Below, in pieces: positions 48,184 through 60,064 of a stretch of DNA of 64,000 bases (the stretch's first letter is position 1; the number at the start of each line of letters is the position of its first letter). The stretch covers positions 62,001 through 126,000 of the forward strand of contig BGZK01001317.1 of NCBI GenBank assembly GCA_005406025.1. Direction: 5' to 3'. Origin of the DNA: Eumeta japonica (taxonomy: Eukaryota; Arthropoda; Insecta; Lepidoptera; Psychidae). The position numbers and the translations under genes are program-made. The notes beneath the pieces were generated by a model that had not been told where the DNA came from, did not search any database, and saw nothing but the letters and a program-made list of their open reading frames with translations.

Positions 48184-50121
48184 ATGGAGACGTCTAATGT
48201 TGATGAACTACAACAACAGCATCAACAACAACGAGCACCGGAGCAAGCCGGCGATGAACAGGCGCTGAGACTTATCAAAACCGAAAGCCGGACGTCCTCC
48301 CCCGCCACGACCGGACCTGTCGTCACCGAACACGGGGATCCACCTAACCAAGCGAGTACACGCGTCGATCACCAGCCGACCGTCATCACCTCGCGTCGCC
48401 TCGTGCGCACCATCACTACAGCTGGGCATATCACGACCGATGATGCACCCGATGAACGAACCATACCACCGACTTCTATCGCCTCCGTATCAACCGGAAC
48501 ACCGGTATCTCAACCCGAACCAGCGCCTGCTGATGACGTCAAAGATGAGCCGCTCGACGCTGCTTCTACTCACGAAGAAGCTACAGCCAGGGCTCTACAA
48601 TACGCACAAGAATCACGGTATCTTGCGTATGAAAGACTCGCGGTGTCTACTCCTGCACCTACGAGTGCACCTCCTACCTCCGCTGCCTTAACTGGTACTC
48701 CACGTCCATATGTCCGTGCCGCTCCTCTTCGATATGCAAGCGGTGGACTTGTACAGGATGGTAATACTGAATCAGAGTTAGTGCATGCAGAATTGGCCCT
48801 GCAAGAACATAAAGAGCGTGGAGTTCATGCACTGCATTTAACATATGCTAATGAACCGCGGCCCGGATCGGAGCATCTTGATCAAACACGCTACCAGGAC
48901 GCTCCAGCATTAGATCGCACGCATTATGCACTTATGAGCGAAGCGGGAGCGAGCGGAACCGGTTCACCACACGCTTATCAAACAGAATTGACCGGCTCAC
49001 CTTCTGGTATGGAAATGATTCAAACGGCGGCGCTGGCACAGCACGCAGGTGGCGTCGCTTACCATCAGTTAAAGTATGAGCCACGTGGTGAACCCCCCCT
49101 TGAACACAAACCAGGAACTTATGCGAGTCTGCAACCGGTGACCTCTATTCACGGCGGTGGAGGTGCATATGGATCGTATGGCGCTCCTCATAGTCCGCAG
49201 TATCAGCAGGGCGGCGCATACGCAACTTATACGCTATATGGTGGTAGCGGTGGCGGTGGGACGACGAGCATAGCCGGAGGCGCCCGCGGAGATGACAGCC
49301 CACCTGGTTTACTATACCGTAGCGATCCCACGCTAGGGTCCTCTGCCTTAGGTGGAGCGGGGCGTGCTCCCCATTTAGTATATGGCGCTGTGGTATCCCA
49401 AGGAGGCGCATACGAGGCACCCGCGAGTCCGGGTGCACAGCAAGTCACATTGTATAGCCAGGGTAGCACAGTACAGTACAAAGTCAGCGGAGACTATTTA
49501 CACCAGTTGGGTGGCGGATCACCAAGCGGCGGAGGCGCGGCCGTGGAATATGCACCTGTCTCGGGGTATGCGGGCGGCGTGCTCGTTGAAAGTGCTCTAG
49601 GCTACGCCACGCAAGCCCAACCCTGGACTACTTCTGCCAATTTCATCCCCATCGAAGAAGGTTTAGATCCCGGATCGGCCACGGTCGAGATGAAGGAATG
49701 TGTGAATTGTGCAGCTGCATATACGCCCCTGTGGCGGCGCGATGGTACCGGCCACTACCTATGCAACGCGTGCGGTCTTTATAACCGCATGAATGGTGTC
49801 AACCGCCCGCCACTCAAAGGCCAGAAGGCGAAACCACAGCAAGCGCTGCCCAGCAACGGCAACCGGCGCATGGGCGTGACCTGCGCTAACTGCCGCACGT
49901 CCAACACGACGCTGTGGCGGCGCAACAACAACGGCGAGCCGGTGTGCAACGCGTGCGGCCTCTACTACAAGCTGCACAACGTCAACCGGCCGCTCAGCAT
50001 GAAGAAGGACGGTATCCAGACTCGCAAGCGCAAGCCCAAGAGCATCGGAGCGCACGCGCGGCCCGCGCCGGGCGCAGGCCCCGGGCCCGGGCCCGGCGCG
50101 CTCTCTGGCTACCATCGCTAG
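48184..50121 (+). CDS. GATAe: GATAe-type GATA transcription factor
   Basis: I choose ATG 48184 (645 residues). It follows a splice acceptor at 48181, whereas the longer frame from 48070 adds 38 hydrophobic residues that a nuclear factor should not have. Order: Gln-rich N-terminus with LRLIKTESR, Thr/Pro-rich stretch, KDEPLD, a long Gly/Ala/Tyr/Ser-rich middle, N-finger CVNC (506-509)-X17-CNAC (527-530), C-finger CANC (567-570)-X17-CNAC (588-591), basic arm TRKRKPK to about 619, short Gly/Pro tail. [20 protein letters not shown] with [10 protein letters not shown] fits insect GATAe rather than Serpent or Pannier. Both fingers and the basic arm lie in one exon, without the usual GATA introns. 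GATAe acts in endoderm and midgut in insects studied. WGATAR-binding nuclear regulator. Confidence 0.88.
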   Translation: METSNVDELQQQHQQQRAPEQAGDEQALRLIKTESRTSSPATTGPVVTEHGDPPNQASTRVDHQPTVITSRRLVRTITTAGHITTDDAPDERTIPPTSIASVSTGTPVSQPEPAPADDVKDEPLDAASTHEEATARALQYAQESRYLAYERLAVSTPAPTSAPPTSAALTGTPRPYVRAAPLRYASGGLVQDGNTESELVHAELALQEHKERGVHALHLTYANEPRPGSEHLDQTRYQDAPALDRTHYALMSEAGASGTGSPHAYQTELTGSPSGMEMIQTAALAQHAGGVAYHQLKYEPRGEPPLEHKPGTYASLQPVTSIHGGGGAYGSYGAPHSPQYQQGGAYATYTLYGGSGGGGTTSIAGGARGDDSPPGLLYRSDPTLGSSALGGAGRAPHLVYGAVVSQGGAYEAPASPGAQQVTLYSQGSTVQYKVSGDYLHQLGGGSPSGGGAAVEYAPVSGYAGGVLVESALGYATQAQPWTTSANFIPIEEGLDPGSATVEMKECVNCAAAYTPLWRRDGTGHYLCNACGLYNRMNGVNRPPLKGQKAKPQQALPSNGNRRMGVTCANCRTSNTTLWRRNNNGEPVCNACGLYYKLHNVNRPLSMKKDGIQTRKRKPKSIGAHARPAPGAGPGPGPGALSGYHR

Positions 50122-50605
50122 AGGCCCCCGTCACTTCTCCAAAGCGATCCGTTAAATCAATCACCAATTGCTCAGTGTTAAAGCGCAGCGAATACCCGAC
50201 GTGCGCACAACTCGTGCGACGTATGCGCAAAACGGTGGACGAAATTTAGTGTACGAGTGTGAAGTGGTGATATGGGACTCAATGCTGTGGTACGTCGTAG
50301 CGCACGGGGTCCAGGGTGCGTCAGACGCTCGTCCGCGAGAAAACGAATTTAATAGATTAAGTGGGGCGGCGGACGAGCGTGACCGCCCCGGGCCCGCCCG
50401 GGCCGCGCCGAGCCGCGCCGCGCCCGGCCAGGGCGGTGTGGCCTCCCCTCTTATGCCAAAGCGAATATCCAGAGACTAGTACGCCTAAGAGTTGTTTTTA
50501 TAGAAAATATTTATTTGTGTAATAGTTTTGTGAGATTTTATAAGTAATATATACGATATGCGGTAAACATTGCCGAAATTTAAATAAATTCAAAACGTGT
50601 CTCTC
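50122..50605 (+). other. GATAe 3' UTR
   Basis: Follows the stop TAG at 50119-50121. It has a GC-rich section at 50365-50450, then AT-rich DNA with AATAAA at 50583-50588 and a downstream T/G-rich tract, giving a likely cleavage site near 50600. Confidence 0.6.
50583..50588 (+). terminator. Poly(A) signal of GATAe
   Basis: Canonical AATAAA about 460 bases after the stop, followed by gtgtctctcttttt. Confidence 0.6.
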
Positions 50606-51013
50606 TTTTTCCTACACCTACCAGCGCGCAGATGCCGCCCGCTGCACACGAGCGCACTGCGACCATCGACATCTCCTTCGTTTATTTATTCTTTTATGCC
50701 TAATTTCAAAGATCACATCACAGGAGTAAAGGTAAGCATATGCTTATTAGCATATATATATATAGCTGTTATTTTACTACCAGGTAGTGTATTTGTGAGA
50801 GTAACTAAATACAACTTCAAGAAGCATTGATCCTAAATTAATTATATCATCAATATGAAATGGTTGCTTCTTTTCAGGAGTCCTTTTTTCCAGAAGTTTT
50901 GATTTCTGAAAGCAATAAAATGAAATGGTTATTACTTAGAAATGGCCATATTTAATAATGAGCAGCAATGGTAAAAATTGCAATTTTACAATGGTAAAAA
51001 TGTAATTATAACA

Positions 51014-51057
51014 TTTTTATATACTTTCTTCTACTAGTAGTAGAAAGGATATAAAAA
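51014..51057. repeat. 44-bp near-perfect palindrome
   Basis: Arms 51014-51035 and 51036-51057 match at 20 of 22 positions with no loop; the centre is ctactagtag. Downstream of GATAe, function unknown. Confidence 0.6.
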
Positions 51058-51289
51058 CTATTCTCAAACATGTATATACATTATACATCGTCATCATCAT
51101 TCGCTCGACCTTCAGCCAGTCGCAGTGGTGACTGAAAAAGACGAGCCCCAGTACACTGTAGGGAGTTAATATTGTTATTGTTTGAAATGTATTTATGTTT
51201 CAGGATTACATAAAAGACAAAAAGAAATGTACATGAAAAGTTACTGCGTTACCTCACTCAAATTCAAGCTTTACTGATTTTGGTTATTT

Positions 51290-51480
51290 CGTATATCCAA
51301 ATGAAAAAACGCCCTCTTATTACCACTCGCGTCTGTCTGTCCGTCTGTCAGAACCAATTCGCTATGACTTTATAAATATAAAGGTCGCTTTTGAGGGTAA
51401 ATTACAGAATAAGTTTTAGACACTATACTATGTGACATACCAAATGAAATCGCTTATTGTGAGAGTCTTTAAAAAATATG
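51290..51480. repeat. Possible dispersed repeat
   Basis: cgcgtctgtctgtccgtctg followed by cgctatgactttataaatat resembles an interspersed repeat common in moth DNA. No second copy in the window was aligned well. Confidence 0.3.
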
Positions 51481-51680
51481 TTTATTTATAATTATAAATT
51501 TATTCAAGAAAATAGATGAAAATTGATCATTCCCCCTTATCTTAAATTACTGATCCTAGAATTTTGAAATAAACAATACGGAAAATTTTATTTACTTATA
51601 GATTACATGTCTTTAAAGTTACTCTGCAGGATGACTTTTAAAGGAATTATAATTTGCTTCGGTTTGGCTGGCTTCAATAT

Positions 51681-51834
51681 CCACTATAAGTTGACACTCA
51701 CTAAGTACGTGAGTGTATAATTAGTGCGTATCAGTTTATAGTGGACTTTATCTTTTGTTTCTTTTCAAAGCCCAGTATAAACTGACAGTCACTAAGACGT
51801 ACTCACATAATTAGTGAATGGTAGTTTATAGTGG
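51681..51834. repeat. Two tandem hairpin-forming units
   Basis: Unit 1 (51681-51744) and unit 2 (51772-51834) each start ccactataa or ccagtataa and end tttatagtgg. Each folds into a stem with about 20 of 24 paired positions and a loop of about 15 bases. The two units are similar in sequence and 27 bases apart. They could be a MITE pair or hairpin RNA precursors. Confidence 0.6.
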
Positions 51835-52067
51835 CCTTTGCATTACTACAATGCAATAGCAATTTTAAGGACAAATCAAAAATTTAAGTAGGTATTAGAA
51901 TAGGTCTTTTATATCACTCCATCTTAGTCTACATATACAAAAATATACGACGAGGCAGACTACAACAATACGCGACATACTCAGCGATTTCTTCTACAAC
52001 CCTGTACCATACATACTTTTTCAATTACCACAAACTTTGGTTTGGATTTAAAAAATACGACAGATTG

Positions 52068-52115
52068 GTGTACGGAACTCTTTCGGTATGAGTTTAACTA
52101 GCATTTGTCCGGTTT
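52068..52115. repeat. End fragment of a dispersed repeat
   Basis: ggtgtacggaactctttcgg and gcatttgtccggtttttt resemble the distal end of the moth repeat described at 3905-4125. Confidence 0.4.
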
Positions 52116-52142
52116 TTTTTTTCATTTAATCTATCTACGTAT

Positions 52143-53168
52143 AAGGTCCGGGAAAAAGTTTTTTCTTATTTTATACAAAAAACAAGAAGAAACTTTTATG
52201 TATAAAATAAGAAAGAACAATTATCTTGAATCTGTATATAGAGTCAAAATTTTATTTCACTTCATCTTATTGTTTCACTGTTCATCATATTTCGATGTGA
52301 CAAGTAGTTTTGACAGTCCTCTCTTGATGCTAACCTAACACTACTTAAATAATTCTGAAGAGATTGGGGCTATATCGCGGATGCATTAGTACTTCCCAAC
52401 CAAACTCTCTCAATATTTGATGAGTGACTAAACTGTGAATGGTCTGACATTATCATGGTGAAAAATCCCACCCTTTTTGGTGATCAATTCAAGCCGTTTT
52501 TTCTCTACTTCCTGATTAAGTCTCATCAGCTCTTGGCGGGAGAGATCCAATTGACGGTTTTGTTCGGAGGTAAAAGCTCGATTTTTGGAGGAAAATCGCA
52601 AACTAGTACACAATTCATTAAATATCTTTCAGAGAGCTCGTGTGGGACCCAAGTGTCGAGCTTTTTTATATATCCAGCTTTTTTCTATTGAGTCAAAATT
52701 GTTTTGTGAACAATCGTCAGCTCTTCTGCTATGTTGTAAGTACTAATATGCCGATCTTTCCCTACTCTATCCAAATGGCATCGACTTCATGCGTAAGAGG
52801 TCGACCAGAGCGGGGATCATCTTTAGTATCATCTTTATTATCGGACTAAAAACGCTTGAACCACTTTTTTCTACTCGTACCGACACCGCATTAGGTCCAG
52901 AAACGCTAAAATTTTTTTTGCGGCTTGTATCGCATTTTTTTCATAATAAAATTTCAAAATATATCGAACGTTAGACTCACTCATTATGGTACACAAAAAA
53001 CAATAGAAAAATGGGAGGACACCGTTTTTACTTTTCATTTTTCTTTTTTTGAAATATGATTTATTTAATGATAATATTAAAACTAACCAGATACAAAGCG
53101 GACAAACAAAGAAATTTTACTGCAACTTTTTAATTAAAATATATGAAAAAAGTTTTTCCTCTACCTAG
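52143..53168 (-). mobile_element. Mariner element, inactive copy 3
   Basis: Both ends are visible. The left end aaggtccgggaaaaagtttt and the reverse complement of the right end (taggtagaggaaaaactttt) form an inverted repeat of about 30 bp. Minus-strand transposase pieces include NRQLDLSRQELMRLNQEVEK and FHHDNVRPFT (second catalytic region). The start MSESNVRYIL lies near 52990. Shorter than copy 1 through deletions, with stops and frameshifts. Confidence 0.75.
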
Positions 53169-53283
53169 TATATGAAAAAATGAACTGTCTGACTGAGATA
53201 TCAACGCACAATCCAAACATCTGGGTCTAGAGACTTGAGGGACCTGTTATAATGAGCTGCGCGAGGACTGAGAAAAGATTTTT

Positions 53284-54190
53284 AGAGATTTAATTCCTAA
53301 GGGGATGAAAATAGTGAAATACTGTTCAATGGAAAGAAACCATTGAAGCGACAGATATTAAACTTAACGTTTGAGTTACTTAAAGAAATAAAAAAAATTA
53401 CATGGGTACATCGTTTTCTATTATTAACCCTTAAAGGATAAAATAAAGGGTATACTTAATATGAAAAATTGAAAACGCTAAAGTTATTGATGTTAAAATT
53501 TATATTTTAACTAATAATTACAAATTAAAAACAAGTACAAGCATTGTTTTTTTATAAGTAATCCTAATGGATATGAAATAAAGGTTGGAATTTGTATATA
53601 GAAAAACGAAACTGTTGAAGTTATTGACGTCAAAATTTATATTTTAGCTACTTTATTACAAATTAAACATAATTACATGGATCGGATTTGCAAAAGTAGT
53701 TCTAAGGGGGTGAAATAAGGGATGAAAAGTTGTATGGGAAATCGAAACAGCTGAAGCTATTCAAGTGAAATTTAAAAATCGACGCCGCCGAAGTTATTGA
53801 CGTCAACATTTTTATGTTTTACGAATTTCGAGACTAGTATTGAAACCGAAAACTTGACTAAGATCGAAATCGAGTGTAGGGCAAAAATTTGAATGTAGAG
53901 CGTGACCGGCATCCGAATGAGGAGCAGGGACACGCTCAGAATTGAAAGCGCGATGGGTATCGAGAGTAGAACCGGCATCCTAATCTGCTTAGATCACGAC
54001 CACATTCAAAATGAAAAGAGGAACTACAATGGAAATCAAGAATGAAACCGATTGGCACCAGTGGCGAGACCGAGGTCGGCATTGGAAACGAAATCGCAAT
54101 TGGGTTTTCATTGAGATCGTGATTGTTAGATATATAAGATGAAGAAATACGTGCTATGTCCACGCGGGCGGAGCTTGCAAAAAACTAGTA
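53284..54190. repeat. Satellite-like degenerate tandem array
   Basis: A unit of about 160-170 bp recurs, recognised by gaaactgttgaagttattga, cgtcaaaatttatattttagc and tacaaattaaa (for example near 53460, 53600 and 53780). From about 53830 it turns into short gaaatcgaa-type repeats. It ends at 54160 with ccacgcgggcggagcttgca, similar to the terminus of a common lepidopteran interspersed repeat. Confidence 0.5.
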
Positions 54191-54199
54191 ATAATAATA

Positions 54200-57100
54200 A
54201 TCCTTTGTTTGGCCCACAAAAAAAAAACAAAAACGAAGACAAGTATAACATCTTAAAATTAACTTAATTAAGACACACAACTTTTACAAATTGAATAAAA
54301 AATAATAATAAAACACGGAAAAGACGATCAGCTCAACAAAATGCTGCAGCTACAGCGCTGATTTTCAGCTGTGCTTTGAAAACTTAAAATTATTACTGAT
54401 AGTTGTACCAAAATGTTGTGCACACAAAATAAAATGACAGTGCTAAGTATCTCTGTATTTTTTATTATATACTCCACAGTTATTAAAAACTAAGTATTTA
54501 TTATTAAAGACATTACTATTGACAAAAGCGCCATCTGCAAGTGACACTTTTGTCTATAGCCATGTCATGTAAACACGTTCATATTCTTTCACAAATGAGC
54601 CTATTAAAATAATAATTTACTATAACATACACTAATGTCATCACATAATTGCACTCTTTTCGTTCGAAAATTCAAATATCTATATTAAATTTAATGTATT
54701 CAATTTTTCTAAATTAGCTTCCGGACGACAAGTGGGCCAAAATTTTGACAGTAGTACTTTGCTTCCATAGGTTTCTTATTAGAACATGGAAGTAGTTTAT
54801 TTTTTTTATTATATAATATGGCAAGTTTCTGATACGACTTTATAGTATCTTTAAGTTAGTGTCAGTCTGCGCCCTCTGTGGGCGGGTGGCGGCCACGCTC
54901 ATAAAGAGTATAGAGGCATCACATATTATTCTTCCTAGAATTCTCAACAGTACCAGATTCTAATCCCCATCATTGACCTAGGACATTGTTTCGAGGAAAT
55001 AAACTAATATTCTTCTCAAGTATCATAAGATGTCTAACTCCTGAAACATAAAAAATTCTGTTCCAATGAAATAGTCGCATGTTCCAAAGTATAAAGGATA
55101 CTTTGTCAATAAAATCTGCAGAACAAGTAATTAAGTGGACCAGACTGGAATACAGATAAATTTAATGCAAAAACTGTGGGTTTTATTGAATTTTAATAAA
55201 GTACTTTGCTGAAATTTAATATATTTATATATGCACATAAAATATTTTTGATATAAATATATAATTTTAACCTTAAATTTTCCAAGAGATTTATTTACTT
55301 AGAATTACACGAACGTTGAATGTTCACGGGCCGACGACTATGCTATAACATAAAATTATGACGTGAATGATTTGAGAGCAACGTCACGACAGAGTGGATT
55401 GATAAACATTTGTCAGTTCACTATGACCTCCGTGATCTCGATCATGTGCCTACAACAAAATTAACCGATTAGCAGTTGTCTGTACTGACGTTTGGTATTA
55501 GCGAGAGCGTAGGTCACTGGAAACAGATAAATCGTCTTAAATTAACAAATGTCACGTGTTAATTAAGAATGTCTTATATGCATGAAAGCTAAAAGATTTT
55601 TTCTGTTATTGTGTTAGTTGAATGTCAAAATTAATACATTGCGCCACTTTACATACATATATATAGTGTGGCTATTTGACACTTGATGTCGCTATCATAA
55701 AATTGCTACCGCTATCTTCAAATTAATCCTTGATTAAATTTAAAATGACATACATTTTAAATATATACATAAAAGAGGTGCGAAATTTAAATGAATAAAA
55801 TCATAAAAAAATATTGAATAATTAGAAATGTAGTATAAAAATAAGTATTTGATAATTAAGTTATTATTAAAGCACCCGTATTTAGTCTCAACTTTTTTAG
55901 TGCCTATGATATATTGGTAATATACCCCCTGATTGATCTGATGCTATGGCTACAAGTCACTGAAATATTTAACGGGCAAAGTTAGCATAAGGTATTTGCG
56001 TTCATTTTTTGTGTTTCAGTGTGTCTCGTATTGCGAGTGCAAATTTGAGAACTTATATCGTAATTGCCAATGGAAAATAGATTTTTGATGTGTAAATAAG
56101 AAGAGTATGACACAAATAAAAAACACTTCTACACACTACGTACTTACTGGACGTAATCACATAATTTTCTGTAACAACTGCTTAAAAAATATTGAAGTTT
56201 CTGTCATTGATCATTTAAATAAAATGTCCATAATTCATCTGTTAGATAAGGTAATTATTACTTTATCCTGTAATTTTTCATTTCTATAGCAAATAGTTCA
56301 TTTTATTTCGACACAGTCATCTTGCCCTAAAGTAAACAAAATCAAAAGCGCGGAGACAACGCCCCCTAGTGGCAACTTTATGATATTGATTTATAATTTG
56401 CATATTTACAATTACTTTACCTTATTCCTTAAAGAGAATGTGCGGAAACAATTACACCACAAAGTTGGCAACAGCGAATAGTAAAAGAAAAGAAAAGAAA
56501 CTCAGATCCGTCACCACCAAATCAAAAATACTGTTTTGAAGTAAAAAAATATAATAAAATTAACATATCTATTTATTTTATTTTTCATTTGTCGTGCTTT
56601 CGATGTCATAGAGAAAGTTGACCACGAAGAAGAGGCAGTGGTAAGTGGTAGAATTATTCCTAAAACAAAGATTACAAATGATCGTTATGTCAAAATCGCA
56701 GTAAATAATATTTTGAATCGATCCTCATTATACACCTCTAGAAATGACGCATTTCGAATTACGTCCACTCTAATAAGTCCCCTTGGTTTCAGCTCGGCTC
56801 CGACAGAAACGTCACAAGTGCATTTGTAAATATAAAGCAGTCCTATTTGGAAAATATAAGCACGTCGTGTGCTTTACTTTATTAACTGCTTCCAGCTGAA
56901 AGTATTGAATCGAAAGCTAATCACACAAGCAAGTCGGTATCTTTCCATTTTTCAACTTTGAATCCAACTTTTTAGTGTGTATTTTATTTCAGAAGTCTGT
57001 AGGAATATGTGACGAGAATAAAGGATTTTTAAATTTTTGTTGTCAATAAATTGAGTGTTGAAAATCGTGGTATTTTAAGACGTGAGCTAGTTATTTTAAT

Positions 57101-57920
57101 GTATACTAAAAGATTAAATTATTAGAGGTAAGACAAGCTCATCGAAAATGAATTTTTATTAACTATGAATTTTATTAATTTAATAGTCATTTCCCAAATT
57201 CTTTAAAATTTATACTTATTTATATTATTTACTACGTTTATCCCTTTATTTCGATTTTAATTCAGCCGTAGAACGTGAACACTATTTTTAGGAAAATTAT
57301 AGAATTGTGTACCATCGCACTTATATATTTGTTTTAATTTGTTGGAGACTTCAAGAATACAATAATTTAATTTAATAAAATATTTTTTAATACGCCCATA
57401 GTTTGGCACTTGGCAACATAAAGTATTTGTTGACAAATAGAGCACAGATCAAATATGGGGTAGAGTAAAATTTCGGCTTTTTACTACCAGATGACATTCC
57501 TTTCGCCGACACACGTTTCCTATAATGTCCCGACTATATTTTGCATCTATTATATTACATCCTATACGATGTGTTTTGGACCATTCCTAAAAAAAAAGAC
57601 ACATTAGTCCACAGTCTCCGCACCGACCTATAAGTCTTGGAAATTCCTCACATCACTGAAAGTTGTGGCGAACCATCTGCTATCTATAAATATCGCTGCA
57701 GGATTTTCTTCACTTTTAAGCAACTGTATTTGATATTTTCAATTCGCACCAAAGTCAAAGTGGTTGTGGTCAGGTTCTAACTCGCAGTTCCTGAGATAGT
57801 TATTGGACTTCTTACAGAAAAACCTTAAGGTTTACTGTCAAAATGGTGGTTCACCGCTACTATCATCCAGTCTTTTATTAAAATTTATTTTTGCCATAAA
57901 CGATTTTTCAAAACTTTGGT
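54200..57920. other. AT-rich intergenic DNA
   Basis: No gene recognised. Fragments containing gcgccatctgcaagtg (54530) and acgccccctagtggcaa (56365) may be old DNA-transposon ends. Nothing else seen. Confidence 0.4.
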
Positions 57921-57924
57921 TGCG

Positions 57925-59041
57925 TTGTTCATGTGTGGTAGTTCTAATGCCATTAAATACATAACATTTTAAAAGCAGAAAAGTAAAAAGTAAGTACGGT
58001 GTCCCGCTATTTTTCTATTGTTATTCTCTCCACCAAAATGAGTGAATCAAATGCAGAGATTTGATACATTTTGAAGTTTTGTGATAAAAAAAGGGAAAAA
58101 TGGGATACAAGCCGCGAAAAAAAATGGTGACGTTTATGGACTAAATGTAGTAACGATAAGAGTTACACAAAACTGATTCAAATGACTGTAAAACGGGAGA
58201 TTTACCATAAAACAAATTAGATCTATTTGAAAAAAGTTGGATACTGATAAAGCTTAATACTTGGGTGTGAAACCCAAGTGTTGAGCTTTATCAAGTGAGT
58301 TCGTGTGAAACAAACGTTCGTATGAATCGTATATTCATTTGCGATTCTCTATTGAAACATAATGAAACCCAACCGTGTTGAAAAAAATTGATCACTGGTG
58401 ATGAAAAATAAATCATCTACGACAAGAAAGAGCTAAGAAGACCATAGCCAAAATGCAAGTAAGCTCCACAGACTATGGCGAAACCTTGATTAAATCGCAA
58501 TAAGTTGACGCAATGCGTATGGTGGGAATGGAAGGGCATTACACTTTATTAGCTTTTACCGCCGAGCATAACTATCAGTTTAGATCGCTACTATCAACAG
58601 CTGATGAGACTAAAGCAAGAGTTAGACAGATAATACGGCCGAAATTGATCAACAGACAGGGTGTGGTTGTTCACCATAATTACACCAGACTACACACATT
58701 TTAGCCACTCAATAAATATTGAAAGAGTTTGGTTAGGGATTGTTGATGCGTCCACCATATAGCCTTGACCTTGCACTCTCAGATTTTTACCTATTTCGGT
58801 TTCATCTTAGGTAGTGTTAAGCTAACATCTAGAAAGGAGTATCAAAACTACTTGTTGCAGTTTTTTGATCAGAAATCTTAAAACTTCTACAGCAATGGGA
58901 TTACATCACTACCTACAAAATGGCAACAAGTAATTGAACAACATGCCATATAAACATTATAATTTAATTTAAATAAAGTATGATAAACAATTATATGGAA
59001 TATGTATACAAAAAACGAAAAATATTATTCCCCGGCCTTAT
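57925..59041 (+). mobile_element. Mariner element, inactive copy 2
   Basis: Sequence from about 57925 aligns with copy 1 before its start codon. The coding remnant begins atgagtgaatcaaatgc at 58039, and the 3' end ccccggccttat at 59040 matches the right-hand mariner end. About 200 bases of the transposase are missing relative to copy 1, with many stops. The 5' inverted repeat is not recognisable. Confidence 0.65.
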
Positions 59042-59089
59042 ACATTTTTTTTGGTATGGATGTACTATTTTAAAAGCTTTCACCAGAGT

Positions 59090-60060
59090 TACTAAACAAG
59101 CTACTATGGCAAGGTCTTCTTATCCAGAATGTTCCAGAATATAAAAAATATATACAATAATGCTAGCACGAGAGTTCGAAGTCAATCAGGTGCAAATAAA
59201 GCGTTTGAAGTGAGAGTATGTGGCCGTCAAGGGTCGACTATCTGTCCTCTATGACAATCTAGTGATGGACTACCTCACTGCGGATGAACCCTCCCCTTTC
59301 CGGTGGACTATGCTATACGCCGACGACATAGTTCTAAGTGCTGATACTGCACGACATCTACAAGAACTACTAAATACCTGAACTGGGGCTCTTGAAAAGT
59401 ATGGCTTAAAGTTTAGCAAGAATAAAAGTGAGTACCTAAAATTTTCCTTTAGCGGAAATGTAACACTCGAAAACGTCTATATTAGGTCAACACCTACTCC
59501 GACAGTAGACAAGATTTTGGCGCATGTGGCTCACGACACATGCTGAAGTTACTCATTGGATCAGTGCAGCATGGTTAAATGGTGATCACTTACAGGAGTA
59601 TTGTACAGGCCGCGCATCTACATGAAAACCAAAAGCAAAGTTTATAAAACGGCAATTCGTCCGGTGTTATACTTTATATCAGAATGTTGGACAACAAAAA
59701 AGACGCATGAACAAAAGATCTATATCCAAAAAACGAAAATACTCAGCTGGGTAGAAGGTGTGACTCGACTTGATTAAGTTAATGATGGATATACAGCTTT
59801 CAAGTTACATCAATCGCATATGAAAAGACTGAAAACCGCCTAAAATAGTATAAACATGACAAAACATGTAACGAACAGCCTGTAGTCGAGATTGCTCTGA
59901 AATCTTTGAATTTGCTAGAACAAAGAGAGGGAGAGGCGACACGCCGACGACCTGGTGGTCAAAAATAAGCGGAGACCTCAAGCAAGGCCTGGAGCTGACA
60001 ACTCAAGATAGAAGAACTTGGCGCAGGAAAGCGAAGATAACTGACCCCAAATGTACCCAT
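59090..60060 (+). pseudogene. RTE-like LINE remnant
   Basis: RVRSQSGANKAFEVRVCGRQ, then FRWTMLYADDIVLSADTARH, carries an intact YADD catalytic box. GLKFSKNKSEYLKF, KVYKTAIRPVLYFISECWTT, KILSWVEGVTRLD and SGDLKQGLELTTQDRRTW follow in the RTE order. Stops and frameshifts throughout. It starts 50 bases after mariner copy 2. Confidence 0.7.
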
Positions 60061-60064
60061 GTAT

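Noticed and set aside
48208..50230. Minus-strand and frame-shifted open frames across GATAe
   Set aside because: Shadows of the 645-codon GATAe frame; Arg/Ala/Pro-rich translations without any motif.
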